DNA of 8,694 nucleotides from Prevotellaceae bacterium (GTDB lineage Bacteria; Bacteroidota; Bacteroidia; Bacteroidales; UBA932), in NCBI GenBank assembly GCA_031259225.1, contig JAIRLT010000208.1, positions 1-8,694 on the forward strand, in the 5' to 3' direction. Positions 1 to 5,955 of the stretch are shown here, one piece after another. The stretch's first letter is position 1. Each line of letters opens with the position of its first letter. Below the pieces are notes generated by a model that searched no databases, was not told the DNA's origin, and saw nothing but the letters and a program-made list of their open reading frames with translations. The position numbers and the translations under genes were made by a program.

Positions 1-35
1 ACTGCCAAATTTCCTGGTTTCTATTCTATTTTTTA

Positions 36-200
36 GTATAAAATAAAAATGAAACGCAGACTAAAACTTATTGTCGCTGAGGTTCTCGAATACCCATTTA
101 TCAAATAAGCAAATGTCCACGTTTGATGTGTGATTTGTTTTATTCTTGATAAATAGAAATTTTCGAGATTTCAGTGACAGAATAAACATATCCAAAATGT
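36..200 (-). ncRNA. Putative structured RNA or hairpin element, copy 1
   Basis: This segment folds into a near-continuous hairpin. The arms are about 68-114 and 133-185, with perfect blocks CCGGCAG-like in strength such as 96-104 pairing with 146-154 (9 bp) and CTCGAA (85-90) pairing with TTCGAG (162-167). It is homologous to 7600-7766 in reverse orientation and almost the same length (165 against 167 nt). Shared blocks read on the plus strand here are GTATAAAA (36-43), GAAACG (51-56), ACTTATT (66-72), GAGGTTCT (79-86), AATAGAAATTTTC (152-164) and CAAAATGT (193-200). Minus-strand transcription is inferred from the promoter at 219-249, which lies within the region of homology. In that direction the loop (124-115) can pair with the 3' tail (61-52) with two mismatches, and the tail is followed by a T-rich stretch. 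The RNA family is not recognised. A 6S-like RNA or a MITE are the alternatives. Confidence 0.55.
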
Positions 201-218
201 AAAAGAGCATAACGGATA

Positions 219-249
219 CAAAGATAAAAAAGATTTTTTAGAATACAAA
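219..249 (-). promoter_or_regulatory. Bacteroidota-type promoter for copy 1 element
   Basis: On the minus strand the -33 box TTTG (249-246) and the -7 box TATCTTTG (226-219) are separated by 19 nt. Both match the known Bacteroidota consensus TTTG and TAnnTTTG. Transcription would start near 212 and enter the structured element about a dozen bases later. The same boxes with the same spacer precede the second copy at 7526-7556. Sequence homology between the copies extends through the promoter to about position 259. Confidence 0.7.
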
Positions 250-533
250 AGAAATTGAGGAATTAGTAATTGGTAAGTTCAAATAGTATTTGCCTTCTCG
301 AAAAAGAAGTTTAATATAAACTCATTAAATGCACATCCTTGCTATTTGCAACTTAATTACATTTTTTGAAATTTTGTGGTAGTTTTGGAATAAAAAAGTT
401 GAAAGCGACTAAACTGGTACGAGCATCCTAACTTGACGTTTTTTATTTCTTTCATTCCGGAATATAAAAATGACGGGGTTGTTACTTACTTGCATTTGTT
501 TAATAGATAAATTATTCCCAAATTTATTCCTGT
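250..533. other. AT-rich gap, no gene recognised
   Basis: No plausible coding frame, RNA or mobile element was recognised here. Minor features are a 13-bp palindrome at 280-292 (CAAATA-G-TATTTG), a 10-bp palindrome ATTCCGGAAT near 454-463, and an isolated plus-strand TAgtTTTG match at 380-387. The last has no properly spaced -33 box and no recognised gene downstream, so it is not called as a promoter. Confidence 0.5.
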
Positions 534-562
534 AAAATAAAAAAACACCTGTTTTTCAGATG
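534..562 (-). terminator. Intrinsic terminator of tRNA-Leu
   Basis: On the minus strand the stem CATCTG (562-557), a five-A loop and CAGGTG (551-546) form six pairs including one G-U. A T-rich tract follows (seven Ts, then ATTTT, 545-534). It sits 18 nt beyond the tRNA 3' end, as expected for a monocistronic tRNA transcript. Confidence 0.8.
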
Positions 563-579
563 CTTTTTTGCTGTTATTG

Positions 580-663
580 TGCCCGGAACAAGATTCGAAC
601 TTGCACACCGAAACCGGCGCTACCCCCTCAAAGTAGTGTGTCTACCAATTCCACCATCCGGGC
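580..663 (-). tRNA. tRNA-Leu (anticodon GAG)
   Basis: This is an 84-nt cloverleaf on the minus strand. The acceptor stem GCCCGGA (663-657) pairs perfectly with TCCGGGC (587-581), with discriminator A at 580. The anticodon stem CTACT/GGTAG encloses loop TTGAGGG, giving anticodon GAG at 629-627, which reads CUC/CUU leucine codons. The long variable arm (CGCCG/CGGTG with a GTTT loop) is the class II hallmark of tRNA-Leu. The T arm is GCAAG-TTCGAAT-CTTGT. CCA is not encoded, because CAA follows the discriminator, so CCA must be added enzymatically. The gene has its own promoter (705-733) and terminator (534-562), and is divergent from the hexosaminidase gene. Confidence 0.97.
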
Positions 664-704
664 AATACATTTTCGTAACGCATGTGGTGTTCCAAAAGGG
701 AGTG

Positions 705-733
705 CAAAGATAATAAAATTTTGGTTAATACAA
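705..733 (-). promoter_or_regulatory. Promoter of tRNA-Leu
   Basis: On the minus strand a -7 box TATCTTTG (712-705) matches TAnnTTTG exactly. A TTG at 733-731 lies 18 nt upstream of it, and a TTTG at 739-736 is the other candidate -33 element (23-nt spacer). The predicted start near 698 gives a short 5' leader before the tRNA at 663. Confidence 0.7.
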
Positions 734-816
734 GTCAAATTGCCGGGACGGGCGGTGGGATAAATTCAAAGGGTAAGTTCCATTAGTAAATGTAACTATA
801 ATAAGAAAAAAATAGC

Positions 817-824
817 TATATTTG
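817..824 (+). promoter_or_regulatory. Putative -7 box of hexosaminidase/wbqC operon
   Basis: TATATTTG matches the Bacteroidota -7 consensus TAnnTTTG exactly and ends 20 nt before the ATG at 845, giving a leader of only about 14 nt. No clear TTTG or TTG sits at the -33 distance, so the promoter may be weak or need an activator. The short A-rich leader has no Shine-Dalgarno, which is normal in this phylum. Confidence 0.55.
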
Positions 825-844
825 CTTCCTTAAAAAAACAAACT

Positions 845-1957
845 ATGCAAATAAAAAAACATTTACTTTTTACAGCCCTTGGCGCATGCGTTGCACTGCA
901 CGGCTGTACGCAAACCGGCGACGCCGGGCTGAAAGAAAAAATCGCCCAAATGTTGTTGGTGGGCTTCCGTGATACAACACTGACGGAAAACAGCGAAATT
1001 TACCATGATGTAAAAAACCTGAAAGTAGGCGGCATCATCCTGTTTGATTATGATGTGCCGTCGAAAACACCGGTACGCAATATCCAATCGCCGGCGCAGG
1101 TGAAAAAATTGGTAGCGGACTTGCAACAAATTGCACCCGGGAAACTCTTGGTATCCATTGACCAGGAAGGTGGGAAAGTGAACCGCTTGAAAACCGCATT
1201 CGGCTTCCCCCCCAGCGTATCGGCAAAATATTTGGGCACGCTTGATAATGTAGATACAACTGCTTTCTATGCGGCGCAAACCGCCGGTGTATTGGCGGGA
1301 TTGGGCATCAACCTGAATTTTGCCCCCTGCGTAGATGTGGACGTCAATCCGGAAAATCCTATCATTGGGCAAAAGGAACGCAGTTTTTCCGCTGACCCCG
1401 AAGAGGTGGCAAAGCATGCCGGCATTTGGGTTGCCGAACATACGAAGCGGAATATTATTTCTTGCCCGAAACATTTTCCCGGGCACGGCAGTTCCATGAA
1501 CGACACGCATGCCGGCAGCGCCGACGTAACCCGTACATGGAGTGCGCAAGAACTGGTACCTTACCAACGTTTATTGGAAACCGGCGCCATTTCGTTAATC
1601 ATGACCTCGCACGTCTTCAATGCCAATTTGGACGCGGATTATCCGGCGACGATGTCGAAAAAAATCCTCACCGGAATATTGCGCGGGCAATTGGGATTTG
1701 ATGGCGTGATTATTTCCGACGACTTGGCGATGGGCGCTATTGCCGACCTGTTCCCGTTGGAAGTGGCTTTGGAAAAGGCGATCAATGCCGGCGTGGATAT
1801 TCTTTGCCTCTCGAACAACGGCAGCGTTTACAAACCGCACATGACGCAAAATACCATTGATACTATTTACGCTTTAGTGCAATCAGGCAAAATCACGCCG
1901 GAACGTATTGACGAGTCGTACCGGCGTATCCAAAAACTGAAACAAGCATTCTTATAA
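845..1957 (+). CDS. NagZ-like GH3 beta-N-acetylhexosaminidase, lipoprotein
   Basis: This 370-aa protein is a glycoside hydrolase family 3 N-terminal-domain enzyme of the NagZ type, expected to release terminal N-acetylglucosamine from peptidoglycan fragments or glycans. Seen in the sequence: a positively charged start, a hydrophobic segment and lipobox LHGC with the lipidated Cys at residue 21. Next come the substrate-loop motif IDQEGG (105-110), the NagZ signature KHFPGHG (209-215) followed by the Asp-x-His dyad D220-T-H222 (general acid/base), and ISDDLAMGA (290-298), which carries the nucleophile aspartate. Length fits a single-domain NagZ (about 340 aa) plus a signal peptide. Proteobacterial NagZ is cytoplasmic, whereas the lipobox here implies a membrane-anchored extracytoplasmic enzyme. 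No convincing surface-export signal follows the Cys. It is followed 2 nt later by the wbqC-family gene, so the two are very likely cotranscribed and translationally coupled. Exact substrate is inferred from family. Confidence 0.92.
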   Translation: MQIKKHLLFTALGACVALHGCTQTGDAGLKEKIAQMLLVGFRDTTLTENSEIYHDVKNLKVGGIILFDYDVPSKTPVRNIQSPAQVKKLVADLQQIAPGKLLVSIDQEGGKVNRLKTAFGFPPSVSAKYLGTLDNVDTTAFYAAQTAGVLAGLGINLNFAPCVDVDVNPENPIIGQKERSFSADPEEVAKHAGIWVAEHTKRNIISCPKHFPGHGSSMNDTHAGSADVTRTWSAQELVPYQRLLETGAISLIMTSHVFNANLDADYPATMSKKILTGILRGQLGFDGVIISDDLAMGAIADLFPLEVALEKAINAGVDILCLSNNGSVYKPHMTQNTIDTIYALVQSGKITPERIDESYRRIQKLKQAFL

Positions 1958-1959
1958 AC

Positions 1960-2592
1960 TTGGAAGCCGAACCTGTAAAATTATCCACCGCTTACTGGGC
2001 GCCCATACAGTACTACGCAAAATTGGTTTCAACAACTGCGGTTTTGTTGGAACAGCACGAGCATTACGTAAAACAAACCTATCGCAACCGTTGCCGGATT
2101 GCGGCGGCGAATGGCGTGCAGTCATTGACTGTTCCCGTCGTAAAACGGCACGGTGAAAAAATGCCCATTCGCGAAGTGCGCATTGATTATTCGGAAACGT
2201 GGCAGCGCCGTCATTGGAGGGCTATCGAAACGGCGTATCGTTCCTCACCTTTCTTCGCTTACTATGCCGACGATATTCGCCCGTTTTACGAAAAAAAAGA
2301 AACTTTCTTATTTGACCTGAACGAAAAAATTTTACGGGCAACTTGTGAATTAATCGGCATCAATACAGCTATTGGTTACACCGCGCAATTCTGTCCTCCG
2401 GACGGCTGTCCTGCCGATTACCGTTATTCCATAACGCCCAAAATATCCTGCGCCCCAGATGCCGGTTTCCATTCGCAAACCTACTACCAAGTTTTTGCCC
2501 ATCTTCATTCTTTCCTGCCGGACTTAAGCATTCTTGATTTGTTGTGCAACGAAGGCACCCAGAGCTTGGACAAGTTAAGAGTGAAGAACTAA
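1960..2592 (+). CDS. WbqC-family protein
   Basis: This 210-aa protein resembles the WbqC-like family common in Bacteroidota. The N-terminal LSTAYWAPIQYYAKL (8-22), QTYRNRCRI and QSLTVPV blocks, the HWRAIETAYRSSPFF region and the PFYEKKE segment are typical. WbqC proteins were first named from O-antigen clusters and are linked to surface polysaccharide synthesis, but their biochemical role is not established. The start is TTG at 1960, two bases after the hexosaminidase stop. No ATG precedes the conserved N-terminus, and the conserved block begins eight residues in, so TTG is the best start and coupling is likely. The last codons (Leu-Arg-Val-Lys-Asn-stop) are read from a degenerate heptamer array, so the extreme C-terminus may be a recent replacement. 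No signal peptide is present, so it is probably cytoplasmic. Confidence 0.85.
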   Translation: MEAEPVKLSTAYWAPIQYYAKLVSTTAVLLEQHEHYVKQTYRNRCRIAAANGVQSLTVPVVKRHGEKMPIREVRIDYSETWQRRHWRAIETAYRSSPFFAYYADDIRPFYEKKETFLFDLNEKILRATCELIGINTAIGYTAQFCPPDGCPADYRYSITPKISCAPDAGFHSQTYYQVFAHLHSFLPDLSILDLLCNEGTQSLDKLRVKN

Positions 2593-2681
2593 AAATTAAG
2601 AACGACCGCGCCGGAAAAATAAAAAAATTAAGAGTACCGGTTATTGGTACTCTTAACTTATAGTTCTTAATGCTTAACTTT
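2572..2681. repeat. Degenerate heptamer arrays at convergent gene ends
   Basis: Units of 7 bp run from 2572: AAGTTAA, GAGTGAA, GAACTAA, AAATTAA and GAACGAC, followed by CGCGCCGG. The third unit supplies the TAA stop of the WbqC-family gene. On the minus strand just after the porin stop, units AAGTTAA, GCATTAA, GAACTAT, AAGTTAA and GAGTACC run into the terminator hairpin. They belong to the same GARTTAN-like family as the arrays near 5911-5955, 7438-7479 and 7965-8069. Confidence 0.7.
2615..2656 (-). terminator. Intrinsic terminator downstream of the 2683-4062 porin
   Basis: An 11-bp perfect stem (2628-2638 with 2646-2656) has a 7-nt loop. On the minus strand it is followed by a T-rich tract (seven Ts, an A, five Ts). 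On the plus strand no T tract follows, so it is strongest for the minus-strand porin. It may still help stop the convergent WbqC-family transcript. Confidence 0.8.
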
Positions 2682-2682
2682 T

Positions 2683-4062
2683 CTAAAACCGGTATGAAAT
2701 CGTCAGCAAAAATTGATGCCTTGAATAGTCGGTGGTGATTAGCGGGGAAGAAGTGTAAGTATGATATTCTTCCGAAGAGGTTGCATAGCGGTAGCCCACG
2801 TCCACAGAGGCAAAACCAATCCGGTAACCCAAACCGCCGGAACCGACTATCACTCCTTTGAAATTGTTCGTCGGCGCGCCCAAGTAGGCAAACCCGCCAC
2901 GAAGAAAGAAATCCTGCAAGCGTACTTCGCCGCCTACACGGAAATTCATAGCTACCTTAGTTGCATCGGATAACAAATAATCATTGATGGCATGTATATT
3001 ATCCGTAGTTGCCTGCGTCATGCCTGCATAATCGCCGTGCAAGGATATCAGGTTATTTGTTACCACCTCATAATCGAAAGAAAAAACCGCCAGTGTATTC
3101 ACTGCATATGATGCGTTTAATGATAAATGCCACGGCGTGCGCAAGGTAAAATCGTACGAGTTGTCTTCCAAAACGGTCGAAACATTAATATTTCCATTCG
3201 TACGTACCGACAATGAATAAAATACCGGCGATTGTACCGCTAAGCCTATCGTGAAACTTTCCAGTGGCGTGTACAATAATCCCAACCGTGCACCAACGCC
3301 TCTACCGTTGATGAAAGAAGCCGTTTCATGCAAAATATTCGTTTCCGCATTATTAAATGACCCTGTTTCGTCATAGGTATCCCGCCGTTCGTACCTCAAA
3401 TCACTAAGTCCTGCCGAAACGCCAAGATATAATTTATCAAGATAAGAAGTTCCGAATGCTAAGGAGTATTCGCCCGCATGACCTATCGTAGTAATGCGTT
3501 GCTGTTGGCTCTTTAGGTCATAACCGGTACGTTTTTCAAATACATTGCCCACCCTGCTGATGAAAGGCGCGTTGTTTGCCCACGCATCATAACCCTCATA
3601 ATGCGCATTCGCTTTTCCGAGCATATAGTCCGTTAATGACTCATTATGTGCAGGCGTTCCCTGCGTGCTGTAATACGCATTGAAATTCGTATGCAGGTTG
3701 TAGCCGAACGACAAGTTGAAGCGGTTGAAATTCCCGTTGCTGTTATCGAAACTGTAAACAATACCAGCTCCGTTTATTACGAAACTATTGCGGGTATCCG
3801 GTTCTCCGTTGGAGTTGGTTTTATATATATCCAATCTTGGCGTGAAGATTATCTGTCCCATGTGGAATGTTCCCAACGCCGCCGGGTTTACATTCACCGA
3901 CGCATATTCGGAGGAAAGCGCCCCTACTGCACCACCCATGGACATACCGCGCGATGTACCGTAATTTGCCTGTTGGGAAAATTTTATTATTTCGTTCACC
4001 GTTTGCGCAAGCAATAGGCTTGTAGCGCTTACAAATAACAGAGTGGTAAGAATTCTTTTCAT
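2683..4062 (-). CDS. OMPP1/FadL/TodX-type outer membrane protein (paralogue 1)
   Basis: This 459-aa protein is a probable outer-membrane beta-barrel of the OMPP1/FadL/TodX superfamily, which transports hydrophobic compounds. Bacteroidota members are often labelled hemin receptor in databases, without strong evidence. It has a signal peptide (residues 1 to about 19, cleavage near LLA-Q). The family N-terminal plug-like motif GTSRGMSMGGAVGALSSEY...NPAALGTF spans 35-66. Alternating aromatic and polar beta strands follow, and the C-terminus ISYRF ends in the phenylalanine typical of BAM-recognised barrels. It is a diverged paralogue of the protein at 4316-5815, transcribed upstream of it on the same strand. 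A 253-bp gap with a terminator and a -7 box between them suggests separate transcription. The substrate cannot be deduced. Confidence 0.88.
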   Translation of the reverse strand: MKRILTTLLFVSATSLLLAQTVNEIIKFSQQANYGTSRGMSMGGAVGALSSEYASVNVNPAALGTFHMGQIIFTPRLDIYKTNSNGEPDTRNSFVINGAGIVYSFDNSNGNFNRFNLSFGYNLHTNFNAYYSTQGTPAHNESLTDYMLGKANAHYEGYDAWANNAPFISRVGNVFEKRTGYDLKSQQQRITTIGHAGEYSLAFGTSYLDKLYLGVSAGLSDLRYERRDTYDETGSFNNAETNILHETASFINGRGVGARLGLLYTPLESFTIGLAVQSPVFYSLSVRTNGNINVSTVLEDNSYDFTLRTPWHLSLNASYAVNTLAVFSFDYEVVTNNLISLHGDYAGMTQATTDNIHAINDYLLSDATKVAMNFRVGGEVRLQDFFLRGGFAYLGAPTNNFKGVIVGSGGLGYRIGFASVDVGYRYATSSEEYHTYTSSPLITTDYSRHQFLLTISYRF

Positions 4063-4109
4063 AATGTTAATTACGTATTTCTTAGGTATTATAAACTGAT
4101 TTGGTTACG

Positions 4110-4117
4110 CAAATGTA
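4110..4117 (-). promoter_or_regulatory. Putative -7 box of porin paralogue 1
   Basis: The minus strand reads TACATTTG (4117-4110), an exact TAnnTTTG match, 47 nt upstream of the ATG at 4062. Transcription would start near 4103. The -33 region is only A/T runs with no TTTG. The rest of the 4063-4210 gap shows nothing else recognisable. Confidence 0.5.
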
Positions 4118-4216
4118 TGAAAAAAATAATTAATAATAAAATTTTTTAACTTTTTTTAACGAAAGCAGGGGAAAAGTGCCAATGCCATTAACGGGAAACT
4201 ATGCAAAATTGTTCCG

Positions 4217-4258
4217 AATAAAAAACGGAACGTTCCGGATTGAAAACGGAACGTTCCG
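4217..4258 (-). terminator. Terminator of porin paralogue 2, built from two identical palindromes
   Basis: CGGAACGTTCCG occurs at 4226-4237 and 4247-4258. Each copy is itself a 12-bp palindrome, so the two also pair with each other, giving a 12-bp stem with a 9-nt loop. On the minus strand this is followed by TTTTTTATT (4225-4217), an intrinsic terminator 58 nt after the stop at 4316. An extra half-site GTTCCG lies at 4211-4216 with the same 9-nt spacing. The 21-bp period (two helical turns) leaves open a second role as a protein-binding site. Confidence 0.75.
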
Positions 4259-4315
4259 AAAAGTATGGGGGACTTCCAAATGGATTTATTGATTGAAGTT
4301 GCCGGCTTTTCTTTC

Positions 4316-5815
4316 TTAGAACCGGAAGCCTAATGTTACCATAAATTTACTGGTAAATATATCCAGGGACGTCTTCTCGGGATTGCCTTTGTACAGTATG
4401 TAATTTTCCTTTAAGCCCGGTGCAAACGAATAGGCTGCATCCAACGACATAAACCGCCCGCGGTAGCCAAACCCAACCGAACCTATTTGTGTATCCTCAT
4501 AATCTTTCCGCGCATTTTGATACCACGCATAACCGGCGCGTATGGCAAAATCATTTATCTTATATTCCCCGCCGATGCGAATATTGGTTGTCGTCCGGCA
4601 ATCATTTTGCAGGCGTTCATTATCCTTCCGGTAAAAATTTGTTGCGCCGTCCTCGTTGGACATTCTTGTTCCGGCAAAATTTACGCCTTCATAATCGACG
4701 CTCAGCAACGCCACCGTGCCGAAAGTATAGGCAATGCCCGCGCCCCATTTCACCGGCGTAGTAACCCGGTAGTCGTCGTGTCCTTCTATGAATTCAGAAT
4801 ATTCCACGCCTTTAATGTTCGACGCCATGCGTTCGTTCCATGTATTCCGCAGGAACATCCATGTAGGCGTGTGGATATAAGCGCCTACACGCAAGCCGCC
4901 CACCGGACGCACAATAGCGCCGAACTTCAAATTATAACCCACCCCGCTGGTAGATATATTGGTTTCATGGTTCAGTCCCCGGTAGCCTGTGGCATTGAAA
5001 TCGGCATAATTGACTGCCTGTTCGTCGTATTCTTCATAAAAATCGTTCGTAATATCCTGCAAGCCGAACGTCATGCCGAAATAGAACCGGTGCGATAGGT
5101 TCATCCCGAAATTAAAGACGTATTCGCCTACATTTCCCGACTGGTCGCAATAGTAAGACTGGTTTATATCGCCCATTTGGTAAATTTTGTCAAGGTCATT
5201 GGGGTCGTTCGCATCGAAATTTTCCGTAGCGCCGATATAAGCGCCATCCCTGTTATCCACATAGTGGATGAGTCCTGTTTTCATTGCCAGCCACTCGGTA
5301 TTGGTAGCGTCTTTGTCAAAAGCATCGTGCAGCACGCCGTCTATGCTAAGCCCCATTGCCAACTCCCTGGGCAGCGAAGTGTTCCCCGTACGCCCATTTG
5401 CCGAAAAACGTTGCGGATTATTTTGCAATTTATTAAATCCTATACCGAAATTAAAGCCCACCAGCCCGCTGGTATTATGCGTATCAAAAGCGGATACCCA
5501 CCCTGCATTCGCAATGCCTGTACGTGTTTTAAGTTCGGATGTTTGATTGTTCAAATACTTTCCCGAAGTAGAAGAAAACACCAGTTCCGGCGTAATGGAA
5601 AACTCCGAAGAGCGGAATACCGCCACGCCGGCAGGGTTGATACTTAATGTAGTAAAATCACCGCCCAGTGCAGTAAAGGCGCCGCCCATCCCTTGGAAGC
5701 GCGCGGTGCCTTCGTAAATGTTTTGCGAAAAGCGAAGCGCATCCTCATACGTCTGGGCTACGGCAAAACCGGTACTGCAAAGGCTCATAAATAATATGTA
5801 TATATTCTTTTTCAT
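4316..5815 (-). CDS. OMPP1/FadL/TodX-type outer membrane protein (paralogue 2)
   Basis: This 499-aa probable outer-membrane beta-barrel is the more canonical of the two paralogues. The signal peptide ends near AVA-Q (residues 1-20). The family motif GTARFQGMGGAFTALGGDF, then LSINPAGVAVFRSSEFSITP, spans 36-76 and is the diagnostic Bacteroidota OMPP1 N-terminus. The C-terminus MVTLGFRF ends in a barrel-type phenylalanine. Expected role is passage of hydrophobic or small molecules across the outer membrane; substrate unknown. It follows the Tyr-rich lipoprotein gene on the same strand with a 140-bp gap. That gap contains only heptamer arrays and no TAnnTTTG box, so read-through from the lipoprotein promoter is plausible. 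The leader before the ATG is A-rich without a Shine-Dalgarno. A strong terminator lies downstream. Confidence 0.9.
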   Translation of the reverse strand: MKKNIYILFMSLCSTGFAVAQTYEDALRFSQNIYEGTARFQGMGGAFTALGGDFTTLSINPAGVAVFRSSEFSITPELVFSSTSGKYLNNQTSELKTRTGIANAGWVSAFDTHNTSGLVGFNFGIGFNKLQNNPQRFSANGRTGNTSLPRELAMGLSIDGVLHDAFDKDATNTEWLAMKTGLIHYVDNRDGAYIGATENFDANDPNDLDKIYQMGDINQSYYCDQSGNVGEYVFNFGMNLSHRFYFGMTFGLQDITNDFYEEYDEQAVNYADFNATGYRGLNHETNISTSGVGYNLKFGAIVRPVGGLRVGAYIHTPTWMFLRNTWNERMASNIKGVEYSEFIEGHDDYRVTTPVKWGAGIAYTFGTVALLSVDYEGVNFAGTRMSNEDGATNFYRKDNERLQNDCRTTTNIRIGGEYKINDFAIRAGYAWYQNARKDYEDTQIGSVGFGYRGRFMSLDAAYSFAPGLKENYILYKGNPEKTSLDIFTSKFMVTLGFRF

Positions 5816-5841
5816 ATTTGTTGATTTCTAATTTTTAATTG

Positions 5842-5955
5842 TAAGTCATAAGTCATAAGTCGTAAGTCATAAGTCATAAGTCGTAAGTCGCGGTAAGCAC
5901 ACTGGCATTAGCTAATTCTTAATTCCTAATTCTTAATTTTTAATTTTTAATTCTC
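5842..5955. repeat. Two heptamer arrays between lipoprotein and porin genes
   Basis: 5842-5890 is seven perfect-length heptamers TAAGTCR, with R running A, A, G, A, A, G, G, which gives a 21-bp higher-order period. 5911-5955 on the minus strand is a second array of GAATTAA, AAATTAA and GAATTAG units. It begins directly after the lipoprotein stop and ends GAATTAG-CTAATGCC, similar to the GAATTAG-CTGRCGCG caps elsewhere in the window. No gene or promoter is seen in this gap. Confidence 0.8.

Noticed and set aside
380..387. TAgtTTTG as a third promoter
   Set aside because: No TTTG/TTG at the right spacing and no gene or third copy of the element downstream.
519..526. TAaaTTTG on the minus strand
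   Set aside because: It lies just beyond the tRNA terminator, with no -33 element and nothing recognisable downstream.
560..763. 67-aa plus-strand open frame
   Set aside because: It runs antisense across the tRNA-Leu and its terminator; the codons reflect RNA structure, not protein.
863..1567. 234-aa minus-strand open frame
   Set aside because: Shadow of the GH3 gene, whose catalytic motifs are intact in the plus frame.
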